A stretch of DNA of 64,000 bases from Zygnema cylindricum (Eukaryota > Streptophyta > Zygnematophyceae > Zygnematales > Zygnemataceae), in the NCBI GenBank assembly GCA_037447655.1, contig JBBHKE010000070.1, forward strand, positions 124,001-188,000, given 5' to 3'. Below the pieces are notes generated by a model, which did not search any database, was not told the DNA's origin, and saw nothing but the letters and a program-made list of their open reading frames with translations. This document shows, piece by piece, positions 1 through 10,964 of this stretch. The position numbers were made by a program, and so were the translations under genes. Every line of letters begins with the position of its first letter. The first letter of the stretch is position 1.

Positions 1-1453
1 TGGTTTAGGTTTTTGCTTTTTGTATACGGTCAATTTGATACCTATGTTTTTGGTGTTTTTTTTATTTATCCGTAGCTAACATTATAATGACTCTTATAAT
101 CTTTAAATATTTTTTCAATTTTACCTCTTTTTAACAGTTTTCCCATCACAGCTTCTACAATAAAGGCTTCGTCCTTCTTGGGCAAAAACAATTTCAGTCT
201 AAAAAAGCTGACAGAACTGAGCGCAGATAAAAAAAATTGAGCCCATGGATTTTCACCCCATGGGCAAATCACTACTTACAATGTCTCAGGTGGAGCAATT
301 AGGGCGATTTTTCGTTGCGAACAAGTGGAAATGTGTTTGATTATCGTATACATATCGTTTACAAAATTGAATTAAAATTCTCTCTAACATATAAGACAAA
401 TGATTGAAGTTTACGCTTGACAACGGATATCGTATTTGTTTGATTTTTACCGCTAGGCTTGAGAATACAAGTGCGAATTACGTGTGAGCCATGATGTAAT
501 TATGTGGCCTCCACTGGGACACATAATATGCATCTTACTTCTAGCGTATAAAATAAAGTATGCGCATCGGTGTTTGACCAAGAATATGCGCCACCTTGGC
601 AAGCAAGAATTATGAGAAACCTCACCCTTGTGAGGGCCCAACTCCCCAAAATCAGATGCAAAAAGAATCGATAAGCTTGCTCCCTTGAGCAGCTAGTTAG
701 AGTTGAGCAAAGCCAACAGATATATACAAGAGCACTCCGAAGAGAGGGACCTTAAAAATAACCTAAGTCCTAAACTCCTACTCATAACTCTTATATACTA
801 GTCTATGTACTGATGAAGAGACAGTAGCGTACTATTGTACATCCTAAAGGTACATTAGCCGCCATACAAAAAGTACGACATTTGTACGACACCAGGAAAA
901 TTATGGTACATTGGTCAACTGACGCCATGGATTTGTTTCTACCTTCTCCGGGGTCCACTGAGGTAGTGCCACGTGCCAACCTGTGGATTTTTTAGCGTTA
1001 AACGCCAACATAAGTATTTCAAGCCGTCGCCGCCCACGCGCGCCGTCTGATCATAATCTACACTTTATTGATGTCCGCTCGTTTTGACTGGCGTGACAAA
1101 TGTTCTGTCTGGTCCTTTTATACATGCGCCAGCTAGTTGTCTTCCGTTAATTGGTTTATTGTGCGTGGAACATGTATATTACAGTGTAACACTCTATTTA
1201 TGTATCGGCTGTTCTACATCAACTAGTTACGGACAACGGCTTGCATGGACTAGTAGGGTTAGTGATGGAATCCTAGCCCGTCCACTCCCTTTTGCTAGAG
1301 GCGACTTTCTACCCCCTCTCTTTTTCGCGTTCGTTTGTCTTTTTATCTACTAAAGGAGCATCCATGGTTTCCTCTTGTCTGACTTCCCACCTTCGCACTC
1401 TAGAGTCTAAACATAATAACAGAAAGATAGAAACAAAGATTTACTTTTTCAAC
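1..1453. other. Intergenic DNA, no gene recognised
   Basis: No ORF here has a recognisable domain. The part from about 1000 to 1453 probably belongs to the LTR of the decayed copia element that follows, because it lies just beyond that element's polypurine tract on the minus strand, but I could not find the outer end of the LTR. The stretch around 690-800 vaguely resembles sequence near 28620-28700, which also lies beside copia DNA. Confidence 0.4.
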
Positions 1454-2110
1454 ACTCCTCTTAAATCTTAGTCTAATTTTTTGTTTTAAACCACATTTTT
1501 CTCTACAAATATCAACTTTGGTGATGGCATAGGTTTTGTCATCATATCTGTTACGATTTCCCCATTTGGTCTATGTTCCAAAGTAATTATTTTATTCTCG
1601 ACTTTCTCTCTTACAAAATTTAGTCTTATGTCTATATGCTTTGCTTTGAAATGATGCTTTGGATTTGTTGCAATTGTAATTGCAGCCTGTTAATCACAAA
1701 AGACCTTTTGTACACCTGTCTTTATAAATCCGATCTCTAGGTGCAAGGATTTCACCCACATCAATCCTTTCATAGCACAACAAGACGTCATATATTCAAC
1801 CTCCTTAGTGGAATGAGCAACAACCTTTTGTTGCTTGCTGCTCCAACAACAAACTCCAAACCCAACTTGCAAAACGTATCGAGCCGTGCATCCTATTGGC
1901 ACATCCCTTTAACTGACATGTTTTCCCCACCCAAATGCAGCCATAGATCCCTTGTTCGTATCAGATATCTCATGACTATTTTAGCAGCCTCTTAGTCTTT
2001 TTTCCTCGGATCATTTGGGTTTCTACTCAAGACTCCTACGGCTGCCGCTATATCGGGCTTGGTAGAATTCATGAAGTAAATCAAACTTCATACAATATGC
2101 TTCTATGGGA
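1454..2110 (-). mobile_element. Decayed Ty1/copia fragment: RNase H end, polypurine tract and LTR start
   Basis: Translated on the minus strand, this stretch gives the 3' end of a copia polyprotein broken by several stops. An open piece at 1690-1902 carries CCWSSKQQKVVAHSTKEVEY, the RNase H core found in copia elements (usual form W.SKKQ..V..S..EAEY). It is followed by CD-QAAI, a His-His-F-KHIDIR-like stretch and a DMMTKPMP-like motif. After the stop comes a purine-rich tract (1455-1468) and then TGTTGAAAAAG at 1454 downward, the expected polypurine-tract/3'-LTR junction. No integrase or gag is present, so it is 5'-truncated near 2110. Family identity is clear from the motifs; the element is dead. 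Confidence 0.75.
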
Positions 2111-3110
2111 TATCCTCATGAATTGTCTCTCTTTTGCACTCATATGATCATCAATGACTAATCCACAAAGTTTATGTTTATATTCCTATTATTGGCCGAG
2201 GGTTTCAATTAGCAGACTCTGACAGTAGGTAGTTTAGACTTAGAGTATTTTTGGAAGCCATCTCTCCTCGAGGCCATGTGTATCAATCCGTTATCTTTTA
2301 ATTACCATAACTAACTACTCAGGGAAGAAAATTTGGAGATTCTTTTTGCGCTGGACTCACGGGAGTCTTGCTCTTATACGCACGAGGCTGGTCATAGTCA
2401 TTGCATGCCAGGGTGGTAGTAATAGTCTAGAACTTATTGGGTTGTTGGGTGTATCTAGTAGTGGAGTAGTTGTGTATTCTGTGAGAGGCTTTTGTGCCCA
2501 AATAATTTCACAATTCAAAATTCAAGTACTAATTGTACATAAGTTATTGTTTTTCATAAACCAACAATATCCACTGCGAGTTATGCAATCAAACCACCGT
2601 TTTTTTTTCTTTTCTAACAATAGCCCTAATACATTACTATAGGGATACTTATGGCCACCTACCTAAATATTGTCATTAATACTAATTTATTATTGTTGTG
2701 TATCGGCTAGAAATTTATCACGATAACACCCATACCGATAGTTATCGGTTATCAAACAATAAAGGGTCTTGATATATTGCACTGAAACGAACAAATTCCT
2801 TATCGACGATAAGCGGAAAAATATGGTATGTTATACAATAGTATTTTATGCTATATTATGTTTTTCACTGTATATAGCGTAGCATGCCACATGTAAAAAT
2901 TTGTTTTATACTCTATCTAACGGAATAAGGGCGGTTTTGTACGACAAAACAAACTGTATACTGTACGGTACAAATCGTAAAATTATCGTCGACAGTTATC
3001 AGTATCGGCATTATCGCGACAAAAAACCGATGTTATCAGTTATTATTGGAGATAACACCGGTTTTGCATGCTATCGATTTTACTTGAAGTAAAATGATTT
3101 TTTAATAACT
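2111..3110. other. Intergenic; contains a TTATCGG-rich possible element at about 2694-3080
   Basis: No gene is visible. From about 2694 the sequence starts TTGTTGTGTATCGG and then holds many short TTATCG/CGATAA words. The same style of sequence recurs at 43390-43710 and at 55695-56035, where the termini are clearer inverted repeats. This copy matches at its left end only, so it is either partial or strongly diverged. Confidence 0.35.
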
Positions 3111-3119
3111 GCTTGGAAC

Positions 3120-4310
3120 AAAGGTGAGCGTATGACATTGCGGTGGTTAGTGTACTTAAAATAATATATGGTTTACATTTTTATTTTCTTGAAATAAATG
3201 CTTGAGTCACAATGGTGTTTCATGATTGTGATGTTCTGAAGCTCATTATATTGCCCACCTTCCTCATCTTCTATTTTTTTCCTCAATTTTTTCATACACT
3301 ATTACAAAAATATTGTCATTCACTCTTATCTGTCATGCATAAATAATGGCTAAATTATGGCTGGAAACGTGTTGCCAAACACAACGGATCAACAAACCAT
3401 TAAAACACCAAAAACGCTTCATTCAATTTCTATCCTAAACATCCATCCCCATTGTTTCTCTCCTGGGTAACACCAAGTTTCACCTTCGTCGACATTAACA
3501 TTACATACCCCAAACTCATAACTTACGATCTCCGTTCCAATTACTTTGCCTACTTTCTCCACGACATCTCACGTTTTCAAAAACCTAGGAACCCTTGCCC
3601 CATTCTTTTCTTCTAGCTAACACCAATTTTACACCTTCCCCAACATTATCATTATATACCTCAAACTCATAACTTACGATATCCCCTCCAGTTACTTCAC
3701 CTATTTTCCCCACAACATCTCACGTTTTCCTAAACCTAGATCATTCTTTGAACACACTTAGAACTCTATTCTACCCTTTCCCTTGTCATCCTACAATTGC
3801 ATCTACATACCCTTTGTCTCCTCCCCAAACGTAGAATTCATCCTATAAAAACGTCATGATTTTGCCTAAATGTAAGAAAATATAAAGAAACAAAGCGTAA
3901 AACAAAACAAAATCCGTGGATAAAGAAAACATGAGCCCATGGAGAGGAAATTGGAACCCTTATGTGATAGGGCTTCTCAATAAAGCAAAAAGCCAATAAA
4001 TTTTACATACCCCAAAAAAAAGTCCAAAGGCTAAATTTGGGTCAAAAATTGATATATCGAAAAGCATCTCGAGGGCGATGAAAAAGGCTTGAGTGAAGCT
4101 TGATTGGTGTGAGTTCGAGAAGAAGTGGAACAATCTGTCTAACGTTTACAAAAAGATAAATGACCACGGAAAAAAGAGCGGAATCCAAGCTTGCTTTTTA
4201 ATGAGTAAGAAAAAATGTTCTTATAATAGTTTGGCCGTTTTTTTCCCCAAATTATTGTTCAATCAAATAGACAGTTGGATGCATAAGAGGCATGTTTTTA
4301 AGTTAAAAGT
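3120..4310 (+). repeat. Repeat block A, inverted copy at 7925-8960
   Basis: This block reads the same as the reverse complement of 7925-8960 over most of its length. Shared landmarks include the start (TGACATTGCGGTGGT), the words around 3245-3290 (TTGCCCACCTTCCTCAT), the GGAACCCTTATG words at 3950-3965, and the coding remnant near 4090-4290. Identity is moderate, with many small indels, so the duplication is not recent. Confidence 0.7.
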
Positions 4311-4416
4311 GTTTTGGGACGTTGAGGATGAGGCGCCTAGAGTTGGATCGGATTATGAAAATAACGTACACCACACTAATTTACTGATGGCGTACTTCCA
4401 TTCTGTACGGTACTAA
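3925..4416 (+). pseudogene. Trihelix/Myb-SANT-like coding remnant
   Basis: Two in-frame pieces are separated by stops. The first, near 3935-3990, reads GNWNPYVIGLLNKAK. The second (4093-4416, open) reads CEFEKKWNNLSNVYKKINDH and then a stretch ending FNQIDSWMHKRHVF. The order of a W-containing helix, a KW-NL---YKKI helix and a hydrophobic helix resembles plant trihelix (Myb/SANT-like) DNA-binding proteins, which also occur as accessory proteins of PIF/Harbinger transposons. The inverted copy at 7930-8611 carries the same motifs, also broken, so this is the shared coding part of the repeat rather than a host gene. Family assignment is by eye. Confidence 0.4.
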
Positions 4417-4536
4417 AAAATTAACGCTAAATAGAGTAAAGAAAAAAATAGAATGAACTACGCTAATGGAGAATAAAAAAATTAGCGGGACGGAATTAGC
4501 ATACACAACGTTAATAACGATTGTCGGTGTCCTGTA
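4406..4536. mobile_element. Degenerate MITE of the TA-CACCGTGAATCG family
   Basis: A short AT-rich stretch with AACGCTAAATAG on the left and CTAATTCC/AACGATTGTCGGTGT-like sequence on the right, matching the terminal and internal words of the ~200-bp MITE family described at 10557 and 20057. The left terminus is poorly preserved. Confidence 0.45.
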
Positions 4537-4559
4537 CTGAACGTACGTGATTATGAATT

Positions 4560-5960
4560 GGACCGATATGGTGTTATGACTTATGGTGCGTCTCTATGTA
4601 CTTCAAACTTAGAGAATTTACTTTGTTATTTAGCACAGATCCGGTGGACCCGGATTTTGGGTGTCCCTATGTGTACCAAACGAAGTTGCCAGTTAAAGAG
4701 CGTGACGATTGTATATGTCGACAATGCCCGTGACGGCTGTCGACAGTGTACAATCTGTGATGACGCACCAAATTGTAAAAAATTGCTTTGAACGTCGCAT
4801 AACTTTGTGTGACATTTGTAGACGTTAAGCCTTCCAACTCTCCACGATTTCGTCAAATGGCATCGTAATTTTCAAACCCCTGGAATGGGAAAATCCGTAC
4901 TAAACGAAAAGCGACAAAACAAAACAAATTGTGTACTTTGATGGACGCAAACGGACAAAACATAATGAATAGTGTACCTTTCGCCGTCGCTTGATTTTGT
5001 TTGAAATTTTTGTAAAAAAAATACACCTGCGAATATGTGTTTCCATTTGTTTTTCGAAAATACTTTGTTTTAAAACACATCGGCCCTGTGTTTTAAAGAA
5101 AAGTCTGAAGATGACGTTTTTTTGGCGTGGCCGTGGGTCGAAGAACACAAAACGACAACATGTAGTACATCTTAAATTCAATGATGACTCAAAATGTACT
5201 TCTCTTTTTTCTATTTTTTTGTACGGTTGAAATTTACGCGGTACGACTCTAAGTATTACAGTAAAACGACAAGAAAAAACCTTTACTTTGGCACATAGAG
5301 ACGCACCCTAACGAGGTTTTGTTGTGAAAACCCCATGTACGTATATAACCAACACTTAATGTATGGCCCCATGTGGCTAAGTTCGGGTTTTTTCCTGTCG
5401 CTTTCCTTTCAAACTTAGCGTCGTACTGCCTAAGTTGCGACCGTATGAAGAAATCGCAAATTTGTAGATTACAATTTGCGTCATTCTCGAACTTAGGATG
5501 TACGAAAATTTGTCGTTTTGCGTTTTTTCGACCCACTGTCACGTCATCTTCAAACTTATCATAAAACACATGGGCAATGTGTTTTAAGCTAAGTAAATCC
5601 GTTTACAACAATAGGAAAACAAATTCTCGCGTGTGAAAAGTTTTCAAAATTTTTGGACGAAAAAAAAAGTACAGGGTTGTTGGGTTTTGTCCTCTAATAC
5701 CTTGTACGGTTTTTTTTTGCAAGGGTCTCGAGGGTGCAGTGTCCTTCGACAAGATAGGGTGAAAAATTTGCCCAAGGCGCCACTGCTACTCGCCCTCACT
5801 GTCACTTTCACGTTGTGCCCCATCCACCCCTTCAAATTACATTATTTCGCATTTTGCCACAAGTTGGCTTTAAGGGCATCAGGAAGGAGCGAGAGAAAAT
5901 ATTCAGAGCGACGTTTTTCAATCACCGCGGAAGGTATAAAAGCACTACTCCGTGCCATTT
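4560..5960. mobile_element. Fold-back element, long inverted repeat centred near 5340
   Basis: Sequence at about 4990-5330 reappears as its reverse complement at about 5350-5650. Clear matched landmarks are AAAACACAT..GTGTTTTA (5075-5100 against 5560-5590), GAAGATGACGT...GGGTCGAA (5107-5142 against 5527-5553) and CGACAAGAAAAAACC (5268-5282 against 5388-5402). The several short ORFs on both strands here are by-products of this symmetry. There is no transposase. The outer ends and any target-site duplication were not determined. Confidence 0.65.
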
Positions 5961-6590
5961 GAAAATTAGTACAACATCAAAAAACCATTTTCCACATTAA
6001 AAAACAATATTCGCTGGAAAAACACAACAATTTCCCCTAATCAACGTTTTCTCATAATGCGGCCTTAAAATTGTTTGTACATTTTTAATGAAAAATCAAA
6101 CATTCTTCTTCTTTCTTCCTTAAAAAAACAAAAGAAAAACTTTGACGCTTACTCTTTTCTAGCTAAGGAAAAAGCTGAGGCCGGCAAGCTCTTAGGGTTT
6201 GTCTGAAAGAGTTAGGAGATTTATCTTTGGTGTTTACTTTTCATATTGACTTCTTTTTGTAGTTTCGAATGTGAAATAAACAACAATGTAAATCAGCAAT
6301 GGAGGCTCAGTTTATAACTCTTCTGTTAACTCCTACTGTATGTGATTTATTTACAAAATTGCTAACAGTCAGAGTTCGAAAGAGAGTTTAAAAGAGGATT
6401 TCGAAGAGAGTTTTAATAAAAATTTAGAAGATGTTTCAAAGAAAATTACCAAAGAAAATAAAATTGTTTTTTTTAATGTGTAGCCTTTGATTGACGGAGA
6501 CATAGGCTTTGAATTGCAGGATAAGCCAAAGTTGGGCTGATATCGAACTCTCTCTCCCATACGGATCTTGGTTGTGATATTACCCCTAAC
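5961..6590. other. Intergenic, no gene recognised
   Basis: AT-rich sequence with no ORF of recognisable type on either strand. It separates the fold-back element from repeat block B. Confidence 0.4.
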
Positions 6591-6594
6591 ATAC

Positions 6595-7510
6595 TAGGCT
6601 GTAGTGATACTCCATCCTCCTTCCCTCACCCAGACAAGGTGAGTTTTTTCAACTCCAAAATGCTATGTTATTACAACTAAGTGATTCGGTGTGGTTTTTT
6701 GAAGCGGAGATTGTGAGGTATTGTTTAACTTAATATTCATTATTATCTGCGTTTTGCATTTTTCTTTGTGTTGATAGATAAGTTAAGCATGTTTAGTTTA
6801 AAGATTTTAACTTGAGACGTAATAATAGTAAAATAGTAATGAAAACGATTGAAATTTGCCTTTGTTTTTGTCATTGTGGACGACAAACTTAAGATGGTTG
6901 ATCTGCTTGTCTTGATACTATTCTTATAAAAATCGATTCATTTATACATGGTTTTGTACCTAGTTTACATTTTGATCGAATTTAAGGTCAATATATTGTG
7001 AAATTGGTATTTATCAATTTTGCGACATTTGAAATTTGGTATACAGAAAATTGCCCGATGTATAACATCATTTATACTCACGTTCATTCCTGTTTCCATT
7101 TTAATTGTAGTTAATAGACATTTCATTTTTCAGCAAATCAGTGAGTATCCACAGTATTTATGGGGAATTTGTCCTAATCCTGTTTGTGGGAGTGCTGTTT
7201 TTTTCCGTCAACCTGTTTAACATCAACTCCAAACCAAACAATTTAAAAGAAAGAAAACATTTTCCTTGTTTTGGCACAATTTTGAATCATATCCACGCTA
7301 TTTATGGTGAATGTGTCGAAAGCTTATTTGTGGGAGTGCTGTTTTTTTCTGTCAAACTGTTTCACAGCAAACCCAAACCAAACAATTTAAAAGAAATAAA
7401 ACATTTTTTCTGTTTTGGTACAGTTTTCTGAAAAATCTGGTTCTAACCACACTATTTGTGGTAAATTTATCTGTCATGCAGAAATTATTACAACAAAAAG
7501 AACTAATTGG
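6595..7510 (+). repeat. Repeat block B with ~140-bp tandem units, inverted copy at 9065-10020
   Basis: The block begins with a pyrimidine-rich stretch ending CACCCAGACAAGGTGAG, a sequence that in the inverted copy is the end of an open exon followed by a 5' splice donor. It ends with two to three tandem units of about 140 bp (7140-7440). Each unit contains TATTTRTGG, a TTGTGGGAGTGCTG word and CAAACCAAACAATTTAAAAG. The units keep the same frame, so they translate to a repeated hydrophobic peptide (LFVGVLFFSV), but the inverted copy shows the same repeat with stops, so I do not regard it as coding. Confidence 0.65.
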
Positions 7511-7924
7511 AGCCGTTGTGAATAGGTTGTCACTGAAATGACGTTTGCAATGGCGTCAAACAATGAATAAATTATGGCAACATTTTATGATTTTGGATAG
7601 GAAAGACGTTTCGTAAGTTTGTTTTGCAGGTCAAATTGGTCTTTGTTGATCTTTTCAAGGCTTTTGTCCAACTTTTCGACGATCTCGATAGCTACATGAT
7701 AGCGGTTTTCTTGGTAAACTTGACTTGCACCTCTTTTGCGTTTTTGCCCAGTTGAAAACTTGTCTCCGTCAATATGAGACCCCCATCCTACTCCATTCTT
7801 ATCATTTTTTTAACCCTCTCTCACTTATTCTCTATTATCAAGTGTAACCTCTTCAGCATGCTTTTCCCCTAATGTTATTCTATTTTTTTTGCCACATTGA
7901 CTTGTACTCTTTTGGGTTAACAAC
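7511..7924. other. Intergenic, no gene recognised
   Basis: Spacer between block B and the inverted block A copy. No domain, RNA or repeat was recognised. Confidence 0.35.
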
Positions 7925-8960
7925 ATCCCTATTATGCATCCAACTGTTCAATTGATCGAACAATAACTCAGGAAAAAAAACTACCAAACCATTGTTAGAT
8001 CATTTTTTCTTACTCATTACAAAGTAGGTTTAGACTCCGTTCTTTTTTCCGTGGTCTTCTATCTTTTTGTAGTCGTTAGACACATTGTTCTACTTATTCT
8101 CGCACTCACACCAATCACACTCCACTCCACCCTCTTTGATCGCCCTAGAGATGATTTCCCATTTTTCTACTCTTTACCCAAATTTGGCCTTTGCACTTCT
8201 CTTTGGGATATGTAAAAATTAATGTCTTTTTGCTTCGTTGAGAAGCCCCATATCATAAGGGTTCCAATTTCCGTTCCTATTCATTGGCTTTATGCTTTGT
8301 TTATTCAAGGATTTTTCTTTGTTTGAAGCTTTGTTTCTTGATGTTTTCTTATGTTTAGGCGTACTCATGACGTTTTTATGGGACAAAGTCTGCGTTTGGG
8401 GAGGAGAGAAGGCAGATGTAGATGCAATTGTAGGTTGACATGGCAAAAGGTGGAATGGAGTTCTAATTGTGTTTAGAAAGGGATATATGTTTATGAAAAC
8501 CTGGGATGTTGTGGGAAAATTAGGTAAAATAATTTGAAGAAAGATCGTAGGTTGTGAGTTTGGGGTATGTAATAATAATGACGAGGAAGGTGTAAAATTG
8601 GTGTTACCCAATAGACAAACAATGGGAAAAGGATTGATTACGAAAGAAAGTGAACAAAGTGTTCCAAGTGTTTTATTAACCTGCTAATCTGATGTGTTTG
8701 GTATCACGTTTTCAACCATCATTTTTGCATCAAAGACAAGAGTGAATAACAAAATTTTTTCATTAATGTATGACAAAATTGAGGAAAAAAATAGAATATG
8801 AGGAAGGTGGGCAATGTAATGAGCTTCAAAACATCACAATCATGAAATACCATTGTGACTCAAACATATACTTGAAGAAAGTAAAAACGTAAGCCATGTA
8901 TTATTTTTGAGTACACTCACCACCGCAATGTCAAACTCTCACCCTTGTTCAAAGGTGTTT
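7925..8960 (-). repeat. Repeat block A, second copy, inverted
   Basis: Reverse complement of the block at 3120-4310. On the minus strand an ORF at 8611-8219 runs into GNWNPYDMGLLNEAK before a stop; after it the reading continues, with stops, through CECENK-NNVSNDYKKIEDH and FDQLNSWMHNRDVV (about 8150-7930). These are the same trihelix-like pieces as in the first copy. The N-terminal part of the ORF is Ser/Thr/Pro-rich and low in complexity. Confidence 0.65.
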
Positions 8961-9064
8961 TTTGGCTCTCATTCTTCTTCAAGTAAAAGCGATTACAACG
9001 ACTTGTAGTTTCGACCAAATTTATAGTCGAGGAAAATGGGAAAATTGTAGACGATGGGGCCAAA

Positions 9065-10015
9065 AAACAGAAAAACTGTATCAAAGCAGATAAAACATTT
9101 TTATTTTATTTTAAAATGTTTGTTTTGGATTTGCTGTGAAATAGGTTGACGGAAAAAAATTGCCCTCCCACAAACAAGATTTTGACATATTCACCACAAA
9201 TAGTGTGGATAGGGCCAAAATAAAAAACTATACCACAACATGAAAAATATTTTCTTTCTTGGAATTTGTTTATGTTGGATTTGTTGTGAAACATATTGAC
9301 TGAAAAGACTAGCACTCCCACAAACAAGATTATGTCAAATTCAACTAAATAGTGTGGAAGGAGCCATAAAACAAAAAAATGTATTAAAGTAGGAAAAATG
9401 TTTTTTTTTATAGATTAGTTGTTTTGGATTTGTTGTGAAACAGGTTGACGATAAAAAAACATCACTCCCATAAACAAAATGCAGTCAAATTCACCTTAAA
9501 TAGTGTGGATACTCACTAATTTGCTAAAAAAAATGTTTATTAACTACAATTAAAATAGAGACATAAATGAATGTGGGTATAAATGGTGTTATACATCGGG
9601 TAGTTTTCTATATACTAAATTTTCTATGTAGCAAAATTGATCAATACCAATATCACGATACATCGACCTTAAATTCGTTCGATATGGAAACTAGGTACAA
9701 AACTATATATAAAAAAATTGGTTTTCATAAGAATAGTATCAATACAAGTAGATCTACCATCGTAAGTTTGCCGTCCACAATGACAAAAACGAAGGCAAAT
9801 TTCAATCGTTTTTATCACTATTTTACTATTATTAGGTCTCAAGTTAAAATCTTTAAACTAAACATGCTTAACTTATCTATCAACACAAAAAAAAATCCAA
9901 AACACGAACAATAATGAATATTAAGTTAAAAAATACCTCACAATCTCCCTTTTAAAAAGCCATACCGAATCACTACGATGTAATAGTATAACATTTTGGT
10001 GTTGAAAAAACTCAC
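9065..10015 (-). repeat. Repeat block B, second copy, with four ~140-bp tandem units
   Basis: Reverse complement of 6595-7510. Tandem units lie at about 9095-9190, 9195-9330, 9345-9465 and 9470-9520, each holding CACTCCCACAAACAA-like and AATAGTGTGGA-like words. Copy number differs from the other block (four against two or three), so the array expanded or shrank after duplication. Read on the minus strand, it follows a splice donor at 10015, which would place the array in an intron. Confidence 0.65.
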
Positions 10016-10374
10016 CTTTTTTGGGTGATCGAAGGAGGATAGGAGGAGATATCCCGGACAAGTTGTCGTATTGAATGTTTGTCCACTAATGTCGATCGCC
10101 ACACTGACACCCTTCATCAATATATTATGCGTATTCGTAATAATTAGCCCGACTTTGTCGTATCCGGGGTAGCGCAACGTAACGCCGCCGGCTACGCCGT
10201 TGATGATCCAAGTACACGAGTAGCCTTGCGATAAAATCAACGTCTCGGTAAGCGCCACGTCATTCATAACCGTTATTCGTACGGATTGTTTCGCGGAGTA
10301 CGTGAGACGTCTTGAAAAGTCGGCGGCCGAGTAGACTTTGATGTATCGGAAGGTGGTTGAACACTGCTTGGGAG
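10016..10374 (-). CDS. Open exon-like segment bounded by splice sites; unknown protein or captured gene fragment
   Basis: On the minus strand a pyrimidine-rich acceptor ending ACGCAG is followed by 359 bp with no stop (119 codons plus two bases) and then a GTGAG donor at 10015. GC content is clearly higher than in the flanks. The translation has a repetitive beta-rich look (ITVMNDVALTETLIL, CTWIINGVAGGVTLRY, GLIITNTHNIL) with three or four Cys. I do not recognise the family. It adjoins repeat block B; the related block at 6595 keeps only the last ~45 bp of the exon plus the donor. It may be an exon of a decayed host gene or one carried by a transposon. No upstream exon was found before the MITEs at 10557. 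Confidence 0.35.
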
Positions 10375-10556
10375 CTGCGTAAACGACAAAAATTGAAAAA
10401 ATGCGACAATATAGTGCACGAGTTAGCTACATGGAAACTGACCTACAAAACTGCGTAATAGTAAAATAGAAACAAGGGAATGCATGGGTTAAAAAGTACA
10501 TAAACAAAATGTACATTAACATAAAGTACATAAATAAAAAGTACATTACCATACAG

Positions 10557-10759
10557 TACACCATGAATCGTTATTAGCCTTATGTACGCTATATCGGGAC
10601 CCCTAAATTTTGACATTGATACCTTAAATATAATAAATTACACTATTTAAGTACGTGGACCATAATCTGCCACGTCTCCTGGAACTAAATTAGAATGAAT
10701 GACGCTAATTTTTTCTTTACACTAATAATTTCTATACGCTAATAACGATTCAAGGTGTA
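10557..10759. mobile_element. MITE, TA-CACCATGAATCG family
   Basis: About 200 bp, flanked by TA on each side, with inverted termini (left CACCATGAATCGTTATTAG, right CTAATAACGATTCAAGGTG). The interior carries the family's hallmark words: a CCCCTAAATTTTGAC word near the left end, the central GTGGACCATAATCTGCCACG, and AGAATGAATGACGCTAAT towards the right. There is no coding capacity. Closely similar to the copy at 20057-20259. Confidence 0.85.
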
Positions 10760-10762
10760 GTG

Positions 10763-10964
10763 TACACCGCCAATCGCTATTAGAGTATATAACGCTAATT
10801 CGATGCCCCTAAATTTTGACCCCAAAACCTGAAATAGAATTAATAACGCTATTTAGGTACGTGGACCATAATCTGCCACGTCTCAGGCACTAAATTAGAA
10901 TCAATAACGCTAATTTTTTTTTGATGCTATTTAATCCTTGACCCTAATAGCGATAGGCGGTGTA
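10763..10964. mobile_element. MITE of the same family, immediately adjacent
   Basis: Starts five bases after the previous MITE. Left terminus TACACCGCCAATCGCTATTAG, right terminus CTAATAGCGATAGGCGGTGTA, both ending in TA. The interior shares the CCCCTAAATTTTGACC and GTGGACCATAATCTGCCACG words. The two elements stand head to tail in the same orientation, so the second probably inserted into a TA just outside the first. Confidence 0.85.

Noticed and set aside
4558-5569. Cluster of ORFs on both strands as genes
   Set aside because: They are mirrored across the centre of a fold-back element and carry no known domain.
7141-7431. ORF with a repeated hydrophobic peptide (possible membrane protein)
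   Set aside because: It is the translation of a 140-bp tandem DNA repeat; the inverted copy has stops in the same frame.
8219-8611. 130-residue minus-strand ORF as a host gene
   Set aside because: The N-terminus is low-complexity and the recognisable part continues past a stop; the same pieces lie broken in the inverted copy, so it belongs to the repeat.
10557-10964. One 400-bp composite element
   Set aside because: Two complete sets of termini with their own TA pairs show two adjacent MITEs.
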